DNA of 64,000 bases from assembly GCF_045999315.1 (NCBI RefSeq), contig NZ_CP174607.1:310001-374000 (forward strand). Direction: 5' to 3'. Positions 34,870 to 43,665 of this stretch are shown here, one piece after another. Positions within the stretch are counted from its first letter, which is position 1. Every line of letters starts with the position of its first letter. Made by a program: the position numbers and the translations under genes. Source of the DNA: Peredibacter sp045999315 (GTDB lineage Bacteria; Bdellovibrionota; Bacteriovoracia; Bacteriovoracales; Bacteriovoracaceae). The notes under the pieces are model-generated. The model worked only from the letters and a program-made list of their open reading frames with translations, was not told the DNA's origin and searched no databases.

Positions 34870-35504
34870 AGTTAAAGCATAAGTTTATTAAGTTAACAGA
34901 AGCTCAAAGACTTTATGGTCTGGATAAACCCATCATTGGTTTGACCGGTGGAATTGCGACCGGCAAGAGTACTGTGACAAAGATGCTTGAGGGCCAAGGA
35001 CTGGTGGTCCTGGACGCTGACCGTTTGGTTAAATCCATCTATCAGACCCGGGAAGCTAAAGACTTCATTAAAGGCACCTTTCCTGAGGCGTGGATCAATA
35101 ACGAGATTAACTTTCAAAAGCTAAGAGAGCTCTTCTTTCATAATCCTAAAACGAAGGAAGCGGTCGAGGGCTTTATCTACGCTCGTCTGCCTCAGGCCTT
35201 TGCAGATGCGGCCTCCTTGAATACAAAGCAGCCTTTCCATATTTATGACGTCCCACTTCTCTTTGAAAAAGGACTCGATCAGAAAATGGATCTATCAGTT
35301 TTGGTTTATGCTCCTCGAAAAATTCAGAGAGCAAGATTAATGGATCGAGACGGACATGTTGAAGACATGGCGGAAAAGATTCTTAACCATCAGATGGACA
35401 TTGATGAGAAGAAGCTTAAGGCCGATTTTGTGATTGATAATTCTGCTGGTATGAGTGAACTTGCAGCAGAAGTTAAACAGTTCCTACTGCAAGTTTTAGA
35501 ATAA
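34866..35504 (+). CDS. coaE: Dephospho-CoA kinase CoaE
   Basis: CoaE performs the last step of coenzyme A synthesis. A 20-residue N-terminal extension precedes the P-loop IIGLTGGIATGKSTVTKML. VVLDADRLVKSIYQ holds the conserved D-A-D substrate motif, and IYDVPLLFEKGLDQKMDLSVLVYA is the typical P-L-L-F-E block. Length is 212 (E. coli 206). The gene ends exactly one base before the stop of the convergent gene at 35505, leaving no intergenic space and no visible terminator. Confidence 0.95.
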   Translation: MKLKHKFIKLTEAQRLYGLDKPIIGLTGGIATGKSTVTKMLEGQGLVVLDADRLVKSIYQTREAKDFIKGTFPEAWINNEINFQKLRELFFHNPKTKEAVEGFIYARLPQAFADAASLNTKQPFHIYDVPLLFEKGLDQKMDLSVLVYAPRKIQRARLMDRDGHVEDMAEKILNHQMDIDEKKLKADFVIDNSAGMSELAAEVKQFLLQVLE

Positions 35505-36956
35505 TTACTTTTTAATGGGCATGCACTTGCCCTTCGCGGCCTTCATAAAACTGGCCTCTTCGGTTTGAACGCATTTAAGACCTTTATCACAAGTGTATTC
35601 CAAGGCCCCACCTGAAAGACGTTTCCCTTTAGCGTCCAGAACGATACAGCTTTGACCTTGCTGGCCTCTTAGTTCACATTGCATGAACTTCTCTCTACTG
35701 TTTTCCACACAACGGGCCTTATTATTCTTTTTGGCCAGAGAGATCACTTCCTTATTAAACCAATCAGAGCAATGTGAGTCGGTGGCACACTTATTTTTTG
35801 GATGAGTAAAGCGAAGACTTGCCACCACGTTCTTCATCATCGCATTCAGGGCGCCCGTCACTGTAAGATTGTTGGTAACACGAGCATTTAAGAAATCATT
35901 ATGACAAAGTTCAGTCATTGATTTCATCGTGACAGTCTTTCCGGCAATTTGCTCCGGCAGAAGAAGACGTCTCGAAGTAATCGTCACTGTATTAGAGAAT
36001 TTTTTTGAAACACCAGCTGAACCACCCACTCCCGCGAAAGTAAATCCACCTGCTCCAGAATATTCAGTCTCAAAGTCCAGATCAGCATCACAGTTAAAAC
36101 TAATGAAGCGTCTTTTGCTTTTTACAATTCTTCCCATGCGGTCGTAAGTCGTAAAATCAAAAGTACCATCTGATTTCAGGGCGGGCCGCATGCCTTCCGT
36201 ATTAATGGTTACGTTCGTTCTGTATTCACGTCTAAAAGCGATCGCCGGACCTGCTTCCACACCAATCCCCATGAATTCAACTCTCACTTGAAGAGTCACT
36301 TTAGAATCCACTTTGCGGCTGTCCGAGGACTTTATCGTATTGCCGGCAGAACTGATCCAATCAACGCTTTCTCTGTCTGATGTCAGCGATTCTAAGATGT
36401 CTACTTTCCGAGCGTAATTCAGTTTTTTACTATCTGCCGGGGCCATCGCTGGAGGAAGAATAATCTCGCCTTCTTCATTCAAGAAGTTAGAACGATCTTC
36501 CACTCCCTTCATCAATACCTTTTGAAGATTTGTTAAATCCGGGTCCGATGAAACTGAACCTCTTTGAAGGGCCTCAAGGGTATCAAGGGAAAGCTTTCTC
36601 ATTTCCTCTTGAAGTTCAGGGGCCACAAGCAAGAGGTCTTTCTCAATTGCCTGACGAATTTCTTCCGCAGCATCTTCTGAGTTACCAGAAGAAGCCAAGG
36701 CCGCATCGTAGGCCTGTGTAATTTGGAATTTCACTTTTTCGGCCAACAATCGGGCCTCATTCTCTGCACGTTTTTCCAGTGGAAGGTTTAGCTTTTCGTA
36801 ATTCAGCTCACGATGAAAAGCTTCAATACTTAAAGAAGTTGATTGAGTGAGTTCTTCAAGGAACTCTACGCGGTTCTTTTTTTCTTCAAAGCTGACCGAT
36901 CCCATGGCCGAGAAGGAAAAGAGGGCCACCATAAAGATCCAACGTGTATTCAACAT
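35505..36956 (-). CDS. Secreted protein with Cys-rich C-terminus, unknown
   Basis: The signal peptide MLNTRWIFMVALFSFSAMG is followed by a helical region of about 140 residues rich in Glu and Leu. A beta-type middle (VTLQVRVEFMGIGVEAGPAI, then SGAGGFTFAGVGGSAGVSKKF) follows. The C-terminal 100 residues hold at least eight cysteines (NKCATDSHCSDWF, KARCVEN, MQCELRGQQGQSCIV, EYTCDKGLKCVQT, GKCMPIKK), spaced like a small disulfide-knot or dickkopf-like module. It has its own candidate promoter at 37023-37052. I do not recognise the family; a secreted or surface role is inferred. Confidence 0.65.
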   Translation of the reverse strand: MLNTRWIFMVALFSFSAMGSVSFEEKKNRVEFLEELTQSTSLSIEAFHRELNYEKLNLPLEKRAENEARLLAEKVKFQITQAYDAALASSGNSEDAAEEIRQAIEKDLLLVAPELQEEMRKLSLDTLEALQRGSVSSDPDLTNLQKVLMKGVEDRSNFLNEEGEIILPPAMAPADSKKLNYARKVDILESLTSDRESVDWISSAGNTIKSSDSRKVDSKVTLQVRVEFMGIGVEAGPAIAFRREYRTNVTINTEGMRPALKSDGTFDFTTYDRMGRIVKSKRRFISFNCDADLDFETEYSGAGGFTFAGVGGSAGVSKKFSNTVTITSRRLLLPEQIAGKTVTMKSMTELCHNDFLNARVTNNLTVTGALNAMMKNVVASLRFTHPKNKCATDSHCSDWFNKEVISLAKKNNKARCVENSREKFMQCELRGQQGQSCIVLDAKGKRLSGGALEYTCDKGLKCVQTEEASFMKAAKGKCMPIKK

Positions 36957-37022
36957 AGTTCATCCTCACTTATGAGGACATTTTATGAGAATTCGGGATT
37001 TCAATCTTTAGCTTTCGAAAGG

Positions 37023-37052
37023 ACAGTAAAGTTTACAACAGGCACTTGTCAA
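37023..37052 (-). promoter_or_regulatory. Candidate promoter of the Cys-rich secreted protein gene
   Basis: On the minus strand TTGACA (a perfect -35 box, 37047-37052), an 18-bp spacer and TACTGT (37023-37028) precede the gene by about 65 bases. The -10 match is poor, so confidence is modest. A TCCTCA-CTTA-TGAGGA hairpin lies in the leader near 36964-36979. Confidence 0.4.
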
Positions 37053-37056
37053 AAAT

Positions 37057-37884
37057 TTAGACAGTGAGCTTGCTTGGGTACTGAAAGTTCTGGATTTTTT
37101 TAAGCCATGGATCTTGGAAAGATAGTGCCACGGCCACGAGTTTTAGCCCTTCTCTATTCTTATTTCCACGACCATACTTCGGATCTCCCATGATTGGGTG
37201 GCCTATGAAGTCCAAATGACGACGAATCTGATGAAGGCGACCGGTCTCAATCGTGACCTTTAAATGGCTTTGATTATTTTTTGAGGCCAGAACTTCAATG
37301 TGGGTAATCGCCTCTTTATCATCCAGAGAAGCTTTGATGGTCTGTTTAGAACCAACTTCCATCTCCCCAAGAACAATTGCTTCGTAGGTTTTAGAAATAA
37401 GGTTTTTTTGGAAGAGGTCTCCAAGAACGCCAGCGGCCTTTGAATTATAACCCACAATCATTGGCCCCTCAGTTTCGCGATCAAGTCGGTGAACCAGAAA
37501 GACCTCTTTCTTACGGGCAATTTCCACATAACGAAGTAAGGAAGCGTGGTCGCCTGCTTGTGATCCTTGTGGAACAACTCCTGCTGCTTTGATCCAGATA
37601 CCATAGTTCTGGTCTTCATAAAGGCATTCTGATTCAGTCACCGCCGGAAGTTTTAAGACCTTTGGATCATAAAAACATTGAATAAGGTCTTGGGGTCCCA
37701 CCTGCTCTTTCAGGCCACGGATGCGAAGAGTTTTTCCCTTGGCATTACGTTGAATCCAGACCGCGCCCTTTTGGGCCGCATCTGCTAAATCTTGTTCAGG
37801 GAGTTTAGTGAGCTTTTGAAGAAATTCTCCCAGCGTAGTTCGCTGGGAGAAAAATTTACTAACAGGGGCTTTAAAAATTCTCAT
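37057..37884 (-). CDS. RluA-family pseudouridine synthase
   Basis: The N-terminal 70 residues resemble the S4-like RNA-binding part of RluA/RluC enzymes. The catalytic motif VFLVHRLDRETEGPMIVGYNSKAAG holds the essential Asp in HRLDRET. Later blocks, SKTYEAIVLGE, IETGRLHQIRRHLDFIGHPI and GDPKYGRG, are standard RluA motifs. Length is 275. The exact rRNA or tRNA target cannot be read from sequence. It starts directly after the stop of the coiled-coil gene (TAAATG), so the two are translationally coupled at the distal end of the flagellar transcript. Confidence 0.9.
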   Translation of the reverse strand: MRIFKAPVSKFFSQRTTLGEFLQKLTKLPEQDLADAAQKGAVWIQRNAKGKTLRIRGLKEQVGPQDLIQCFYDPKVLKLPAVTESECLYEDQNYGIWIKAAGVVPQGSQAGDHASLLRYVEIARKKEVFLVHRLDRETEGPMIVGYNSKAAGVLGDLFQKNLISKTYEAIVLGEMEVGSKQTIKASLDDKEAITHIEVLASKNNQSHLKVTIETGRLHQIRRHLDFIGHPIMGDPKYGRGNKNREGLKLVAVALSFQDPWLKKIQNFQYPSKLTV

Positions 37885-40179
37885 TTAAGACAGGAAAGAT
37901 TCAAGCGTTTCAGTTGAAAGTGCTCTTGCTTCATGCACTTTGTTCAGGTCTTTTTTCATAAGAACATGAAGACACTTAAAGTTCTCAATGATCTTCGACT
38001 CATCATTGGCCTGGGCCTTTTGGATTCCAAGCAGAGCTTCCTTCATTTCATGCTCTTTTTGAGATGTCGTGAAATTGAAGTTCGTCTGCTCAACCGGAGA
38101 CTTCTCGTGCATCATATGAAGCTTATTAAGAAGGACATCTAGTTGAGAAAGTTTTTTATCAAGCGTGTGAACGTTGAAGTCCAATCTTGCCAACTCGTCC
38201 TTGTATCTCATCGCAAGCTTCTGTTGAGCTTCGTCCAGAGGTGGAAGTTGACCAAATAGAGAGTTATTGATCGAAATAAGTTTCGCCTTAACTTCCATCA
38301 GTTCAAACTTCAATTTCTTGTAATCAGTTTTAACACCTTCAAGTTGAGTCATGATGTCCATAGTGTCCTTGGTCTTCTTCGTTAGTTCCAGGGTCACTTG
38401 TTGCATTTTATGAGCATCTGTTTTTAAATCGTCATTGTGCTGAAGAATCGACTTATTAATGTGCATAAGAGATTCCATTCTTTCCACTGAACTTAGGAAG
38501 GTGTCACGAAGGTCATTCGCAAGCTGGAACTCCTGCTTAATGATGTCTTTCTTCTCTTCTTCGATTTCTTTCATGCCTTCGATCGTCTCAATATATGACT
38601 CGTTTTCTTTCTCAAGATTGCGAATCGTATGAAGACATTCGTTCTTTTCCCCATTTACTCTTTCAAATAAAGTCACAAGGGTCTTATAAAGGTCATTCAG
38701 ATCATTGTTCTTAAAGTCTTTTTCAAGAAGACGGATTTGATCCTCATCTAGACTTTCTTCGTTCCAGTGAGTGATGAAGCGATTAAGTGTCTCCCGAGAA
38801 AGGTTTACTTGCTCGTTGATTGCTTCTTTTACAGAAACCAATGGATAGAAGAACACCATCACACGGTCTTCGCGATTCACATTGATGGGAGTCACATACA
38901 TCTCGTAAGGCTGAGATGGAGCATACTCGTCCTGTTTTACTTTGACTGGATAGATTCCGGCGATTTTGTTCACAAGAGCTTGATAGATTGGATCTTCATC
39001 AAGGTTTAGATAATCACGAAGGTAGTCCCAGTTAAAGGCATCGCTTCTCACTTCTTCTTCACTTAAATAGAACTGCTCTAAGAAAAGATGGTTGAACCAA
39101 GTTAGTTTGAAATTAGTATCAATCATACAGCCACCAAATGGAAGACCAGTATGAAGCATTGAACCCAGGTTCAATTTGATTTTTAATTCATCCAAGAGGC
39201 GAACGATATCATCACGAGTAAGATCTGAGTAGTGGTCCATCATGAAACGTTGATCGCCCATGATTCCCTTCTCAATCACACCTTTAACTTCCATCTCAAC
39301 TTGCTCACCCATCTTCACTTTCTGCCAACGGAAAAGATAGGCCAGACCCATCCAGGCCGTCACAAGAAAGGCCACCATTCCAGCAAGCATGATCACAAGT
39401 TGGTTTTGTTTTCTGAAGCGCATGCCTTGAATGTCTTGTGCTTTCTTTTCAACATCAATCATCCATTGAGAGAGGGCCAAAGATGCTTGAGTCACATGGA
39501 CCTTAAGATCGCGAGACTGAGAGTTTAAGCTCCCAAGTAATTCAAGTTCATTCTGCATGGATGTGAAGCGCTCTAACAGGGCCTGTTTTTCACCATCTGT
39601 TAGTGAAGAACCAGTAACTAGATTCTCAAGACGCTTAAGATCTGTGCGAAGGTAACTTACCTGAACTGAGCCACTCACATTTTTTGGATTGAGCTGTTCA
39701 AGGCGCTCTTTCATTCTTTCAGCAAGAAGTTCAACATTATTATATTTTTTGGATTGGGCAACTTCGTAAAGAGAAGCAACTTTATTGCGAAGAACTTTAA
39801 GAGCGTCAGATGGATCAGACATTCCAGTCGTATTGTTAATCAGACGGTTGAATGTGCGCATGCCAAGACTTAAATCTTTGCTCGATTTAATTTCTAGTAG
39901 CTCTTCGGTTTCCGCAATTTTTTGAGAGAGTTCACGAATTTTATCATTCGCTTTATCAGGCTGTGCCCAAGACAAGTGCTTGCCGATTTTCTCGAAGCTC
40001 ATGTCTTTCTTAAAGTGATGAATAAGTGAGTTAATTTTAAGGCCACGCTCTTCTTCTGTACTTTGCAGATGATTAAGTCTCAAAGCAAACAGAGTCGAGC
40101 CAACGCCAAAAACGACAGCGATAACAAATATTCCGTGTATTACCCACTGTCCACGATTAAAGGTTTTTTTCCAATCCAT
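37885..40179 (-). CDS. Membrane-anchored coiled-coil protein with PAS-like domain
   Basis: I start at ATG 40179 (MDWKKTFNRGQWVIHG), with AAGGGTG about nine bases upstream; the open frame begins 26 codons earlier. Two membrane segments (about 11-35 and 260-283) flank a helical periplasmic sensor-like domain of about 220 residues. After the second segment comes a helical linker and a PAS-like block (LPFGGCMIDTNFKLTWFNHL, about 350-460), then about 280 residues of coiled coil. No kinase, GGDEF, methyl-accepting hairpin or phosphatase motif is visible. It lies between fliA (with a terminator in between) and rluA. A signalling or scaffold protein linked to motility or polarity is inferred from shape and place only. 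Confidence 0.65.
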   Translation of the reverse strand: MDWKKTFNRGQWVIHGIFVIAVVFGVGSTLFALRLNHLQSTEEERGLKINSLIHHFKKDMSFEKIGKHLSWAQPDKANDKIRELSQKIAETEELLEIKSSKDLSLGMRTFNRLINNTTGMSDPSDALKVLRNKVASLYEVAQSKKYNNVELLAERMKERLEQLNPKNVSGSVQVSYLRTDLKRLENLVTGSSLTDGEKQALLERFTSMQNELELLGSLNSQSRDLKVHVTQASLALSQWMIDVEKKAQDIQGMRFRKQNQLVIMLAGMVAFLVTAWMGLAYLFRWQKVKMGEQVEMEVKGVIEKGIMGDQRFMMDHYSDLTRDDIVRLLDELKIKLNLGSMLHTGLPFGGCMIDTNFKLTWFNHLFLEQFYLSEEEVRSDAFNWDYLRDYLNLDEDPIYQALVNKIAGIYPVKVKQDEYAPSQPYEMYVTPINVNREDRVMVFFYPLVSVKEAINEQVNLSRETLNRFITHWNEESLDEDQIRLLEKDFKNNDLNDLYKTLVTLFERVNGEKNECLHTIRNLEKENESYIETIEGMKEIEEEKKDIIKQEFQLANDLRDTFLSSVERMESLMHINKSILQHNDDLKTDAHKMQQVTLELTKKTKDTMDIMTQLEGVKTDYKKLKFELMEVKAKLISINNSLFGQLPPLDEAQQKLAMRYKDELARLDFNVHTLDKKLSQLDVLLNKLHMMHEKSPVEQTNFNFTTSQKEHEMKEALLGIQKAQANDESKIIENFKCLHVLMKKDLNKVHEARALSTETLESFLS

Positions 40180-40255
40180 TGAAGTCACCCTTTTTAAGTA
40201 AATTCCGATACTTAATTTTCTGACAATTTGCGACGGATTGAAAAGAACTAAGCTC

Positions 40256-40288
40256 AAATAAAAAAGCCCGAGCTGTTAACTCGGGCTT
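40256..40288 (-). terminator. Intrinsic terminator after fliA
   Basis: AAGCCCGAG / CTCGGGCTT with a seven-base loop is followed by TTTTATTT on the minus strand. It begins 25 bases past the fliA stop and is the likely end of the fliL-fliA transcript. The coiled-coil gene starting at 40179 would then need its own promoter or read-through. Confidence 0.88.
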
Positions 40289-40312
40289 CGTGTTTTCTAA
40301 TTTTGAGTTGGA

Positions 40313-41098
40313 TTAGCTGGCAAGATCTTCGTAAGAGTCGAACTGGTTACGAAGCTTGGCCTTAAGCTTTAGGATCGCCTGAGTGTGAAGCTGAGACACG
40401 CGTGACTCAGTTACATCCAGAACCTGGCCAATTTCTTTCAGGTTTAGATCTTCGAAGTAGTAAAGAGAAAGCACCAGGCGCTGCTTTTCAGGAAGGGCCT
40501 TAATACCTTCTTTAATGATCTCCTGTGCGCGCTTATAACCAACAGCTGTCTGCGGGTTAGCACCACGAGAAGTCTCCATAAGAGAGACCATGAGCTTCTT
40601 ATCACCTTTACTCATTGCCGCTGCATCTTCGATATTCAGAAGAGAGACTGACTTTGATTTGTTGATAAGCTCATGGAACTCATCCATCGAACACTGTAAG
40701 TGTTCGCACATTTCTTCATCTGTTGCTGGACGACCAAGGTCCTTTTCAAGCTTGGCATATGCCTTCTCTACGAGCTTGGCCTTTTCACGAACTGAACGAG
40801 GAACCCAGTCCTGAGAGCGAAGTTCATCAAGAATCGCCCCGCGGATACGGAATTCAGCGTATGTTTTAAATTTGTTATCACGAGATGGATCGAATTTTTC
40901 GATGGCATCCATAAGACCGATAACACCACATGAAATCATGTCATCGAGTTCAATATTAGGTGGAAGCCTAGAGGCGATTTTCTGAGCGATGTAACGAACT
41001 AATGGAGCGTACTCAAGAATGATTTCGTCTTTGACCTTTGGGTCTACAGTCGAGCGGTAATCTTTTAAGTTCTTAAGTTTGGCCGTGAGTGATGACAT
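40313..41098 (-). CDS. fliA: Flagellar sigma factor FliA (sigma-28)
   Basis: This group 3 sigma factor directs late flagellar and chemotaxis genes. Region 2 is visible as LVRYIAQKIASRLPPNIELDD, DMISCGVIGLMDAIEKFDPS and FKTYAEFRIRGAILDELRSQD, including the DWVPRSVREKA signature of FliA. Region 3 is about 100-150. Region 4, ALPEKQRLVLSLYYFEDLNLKEIGQVL with ESRVSQLHTQAILKL, is the -35 recognition helix-turn-helix. Length is 261. It is the last gene of the flagellar operon, 27 bp after flhG. Confidence 0.96.
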   Translation of the reverse strand: MSSLTAKLKNLKDYRSTVDPKVKDEIILEYAPLVRYIAQKIASRLPPNIELDDMISCGVIGLMDAIEKFDPSRDNKFKTYAEFRIRGAILDELRSQDWVPRSVREKAKLVEKAYAKLEKDLGRPATDEEMCEHLQCSMDEFHELINKSKSVSLLNIEDAAAMSKGDKKLMVSLMETSRGANPQTAVGYKRAQEIIKEGIKALPEKQRLVLSLYYFEDLNLKEIGQVLDVTESRVSQLHTQAILKLKAKLRNQFDSYEDLAS

Positions 41099-41125
41099 TT
41101 GTGAGCTCTCCTTAGCATTTACCGT

Positions 41126-42004
41126 TTAGTGAACATCGTGTTCATAGGCCATCTGGCTCATCCCCTTAGATGGGGCAGTCAGTGGTCCACCTACTTTTTC
41201 GGTGAACCCATATAAAAGTTTAACGAAGTTTTTATTCCATTCATTTTTGTTTTCAGAGAGGAAAAAAGTATCAAATCCTGAGGCATCTACATCGAACTTC
41301 TGGATCCCTCCAAGAATGTGAGTACGAGCACCTAGGAAATTCTCGATTGTTTCACTCAGGGTCATCACCACTTTCTGGAACTGTTTTTCACTCTGATACA
41401 TGTTCACCAGAAGATGGTTCTCTTTGATCCCGAAACGGGTCGCAAGAAGCTTCACCAGTGAGTATGAATCTGTGATTGAAGATTTATCCGGAGTCACAAT
41501 CACCCAACGGTGATCACAATAAGCACTCAACGTAAGCGTTTCTCTCGACACCCCTGCCGGACAATCAAGAAGAATGAAATCGTATTCATGCTCATGAGAA
41601 GCGATGATATCAATGATAATTTCGTCGAAATTTAATTTTGATTCGAAGACCTGGATGGAGCCATTGCATGCAGGAAGTAAGTGGAAGTTACCTTGCTGAA
41701 TCAGACAGTCTTCAAAATTTGCTTCTGCAGAGAGAAGTTTTTCAAATTTATTATCAAGTGGAAGGCCCATCTTGATGGCAGTGTTTGAAAGATTTGAATC
41801 GCAATCAATCAAGAGAGTGCGGTGACCGGCGCGGGCCAGTTCCTGTGCTGCTTTTAATGCGATTGAGGTTTTACCTACTCCGCCCTTTCCACCAGTGATG
41901 GAAATTTTAGTACAGGCGAAATCACTAGCTCTTCTAAGTTCTGACTTCTTAACGGGATTATTCGTGGTTGAAAACGATTGAAGCCACTCGCTAGTTTTGT
42001 GCAT
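41126..42004 (-). CDS. flhG: Flagellar number regulator FlhG (MinD-like ATPase)
   Basis: FlhG is a MinD/ParA-type ATPase that limits flagellar number and interacts with FlhF, FliM and FliN. The deviant Walker A motif ITGGKGGVGKTSIALKAA is intact (near 35-52). TLLIDCDSNLSNTAIKMG is the switch I-like region, with the usual D-A-D replaced by DCD. FILLDCPAGVSRETL is Walker B/switch II. A C-terminal amphipathic helix (NKNFVKLLYGFTEK) could bind membrane. The N-terminal 34 residues lack the DQAxxLR motif, through which FlhG normally stimulates the FlhF GTPase; this parallels the loss of G motifs in the neighbouring FlhF. Confidence 0.92.
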   Translation of the reverse strand: MHKTSEWLQSFSTTNNPVKKSELRRASDFACTKISITGGKGGVGKTSIALKAAQELARAGHRTLLIDCDSNLSNTAIKMGLPLDNKFEKLLSAEANFEDCLIQQGNFHLLPACNGSIQVFESKLNFDEIIIDIIASHEHEYDFILLDCPAGVSRETLTLSAYCDHRWVIVTPDKSSITDSYSLVKLLATRFGIKENHLLVNMYQSEKQFQKVVMTLSETIENFLGARTHILGGIQKFDVDASGFDTFFLSENKNEWNKNFVKLLYGFTEKVGGPLTAPSKGMSQMAYEHDVH

Positions 42005-42090
42005 AAACCTCCTGTTAATTGCACAGTTTGGAAGCTTTAGATCTTGCCTAACATCCTGTCGGGCCTGAATAGAACTAGAGCTTTAGAAAT

Positions 42091-43662
42091 TTAGAACTGA
42101 AAGAGACCTGACATCAATCTTTCAGCCGTCGCACCTTCGATATCATCCGGAACTACTGGTCCTGTTCCGAAGAATTTGAGAGGAAGCTTGTTGTGGGCCT
42201 TATGAACATTGAAGAGAGCTCCGAAGTTCATACAGAGGTCCACATGAGAAATGATAACACCGTCTACAATCTCCTTGTATCGGGCAATTATTTTTCGGTT
42301 ATATAATTCAGAGTGAATCGCCGAAAGTGTGCATAGGACTTCTACGTGCTGGAAACCACGTTTCAAAGTCTCAACGAATTTTTTTGTTTCATCGGTGTAT
42401 TTGCTATTCAGGCGCACATCCACCAGGACAGATTTGCCGGCTTCCACTGCTTTACGAGATAGGCCTACGACTTCAGAGAAGTTTTGCACCTTCTCGACCT
42501 TGATTCCGAACACCTGGGCCGCGAAGTCTGTAGAGGCGTTATTTTGAGCGTCTTGTGAGTACTGGATAAGAACCACGTCCTTCTTCAGAACCGCGATTTT
42601 AGTCCCCATTGTGCTCTGGCCAGAAGCTGCTTCCGACACAAGTACAGTCACTACAGGATCACCATTTTCAATCTTGGCGAACAAAGGAATGGCAGTATTA
42701 ATTGAGCTCGCCATTTCTTGAAGAGCGAATTCAAAAATCACATCTGGATTCTCGAGATCTTCTTTTGAAAGTTCATAGTTGGCCTTCTTGATCAGCTCAA
42801 GAATATGGGCCTCATCCACGTCCAATGTTTTAAGCGTTGTACGAAGCTGGAAAATTCCTTTTGCTTCATTCAAATGCTTTTGGTTGAACTGATAGTTCTG
42901 TGAAAGCTCCATGATTTTTTGCTCAAGGAGTTCCATTTTATGCTGAGTGGTTCTTAGCTCTTGTTTAAGTTCATTGTAGGCCTCACGGCTCACCATTGAT
43001 TGAGCAGGAGCAGCAGGAGCTTGAGGCTCACGAAGAGGATTTCTTGTGATCTCAACCGTGTCTTCCATCATCTGTTGCTGAGGGGCCTGACGTTGTGGTT
43101 GTGGTCTCGCCTCTCTAACTGGACGGGCCTGTTCGCGTTGCCCTGGTGGTTCAGCATATTTCCCACGATTCGATGGACGAACCGGGGCCGGTGTATCATC
43201 GGCCGAATCAATATCAAAACCAGAATCATCTCCGTCAGTCAGGAAATCATCCAAACTGCTTTTAATTAACGAAGATGTTTTCGTTGTCATATCAGCTAGA
43301 CCAGCTGAGCCCTTAGCAAGTGTGTTCACCACTTTGTTAAGCCCCATGCTACCGTAGCCGGCCGGACCTGCGCCTTGGGCCTCAGGACCATTATATTTAG
43401 TAATTGTTTCTTTAATTGTAGAGGCGGGCTTTTGGTACAAAGCTTCTTTCTGTTCTGGATTCAAAACCTTATCCACCTTTGCCTTTTTCTCAAAGCTTCG
43501 CTCTGAGATGGCCGCTGTGATCTCAATGCGCTTTTTCTTAAAGGCGCCTTTAAGACCATTGTTAGTGATGGTTTTCAGAATGATGGCATCAGGACCAAGT
43601 TCTACTTTTACCTGTTTTAAAGCTTCTTCTAATGTGTCAGCTTCGAACTTCTTAACGAACAT
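42091..43662 (-). CDS. flhF: FlhF-like protein with degenerate GTPase domain
   Basis: FlhF is an SRP-type GTPase that sets flagellar position at the pole. The N-terminal B domain (MFVKKFEADTLEEALKQVK, then ELGPDAIILKT) is clear. A long Pro/Gln/Arg-rich linker and coiled coil fill about 65-265. The N domain is about 265-330. The NG domain is recognisable by order and by the last motif, FFGTGPVVPDDIEGATAERL (498-515). The usual P-loop GPTGVGKTTT is replaced by SEAASGQST (343-351), DTAGR by DVRLNS (415-420), and TKLD by SHVD (472-475). GTP binding by the normal mechanism therefore seems lost. Context (flhA-flhF-flhG-fliA) leaves no doubt about the family. Confidence 0.9.
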   Translation of the reverse strand: MFVKKFEADTLEEALKQVKVELGPDAIILKTITNNGLKGAFKKKRIEITAAISERSFEKKAKVDKVLNPEQKEALYQKPASTIKETITKYNGPEAQGAGPAGYGSMGLNKVVNTLAKGSAGLADMTTKTSSLIKSSLDDFLTDGDDSGFDIDSADDTPAPVRPSNRGKYAEPPGQREQARPVREARPQPQRQAPQQQMMEDTVEITRNPLREPQAPAAPAQSMVSREAYNELKQELRTTQHKMELLEQKIMELSQNYQFNQKHLNEAKGIFQLRTTLKTLDVDEAHILELIKKANYELSKEDLENPDVIFEFALQEMASSINTAIPLFAKIENGDPVVTVLVSEAASGQSTMGTKIAVLKKDVVLIQYSQDAQNNASTDFAAQVFGIKVEKVQNFSEVVGLSRKAVEAGKSVLVDVRLNSKYTDETKKFVETLKRGFQHVEVLCTLSAIHSELYNRKIIARYKEIVDGVIISHVDLCMNFGALFNVHKAHNKLPLKFFGTGPVVPDDIEGATAERLMSGLFQF

Positions 43663-43665
43663 TCT

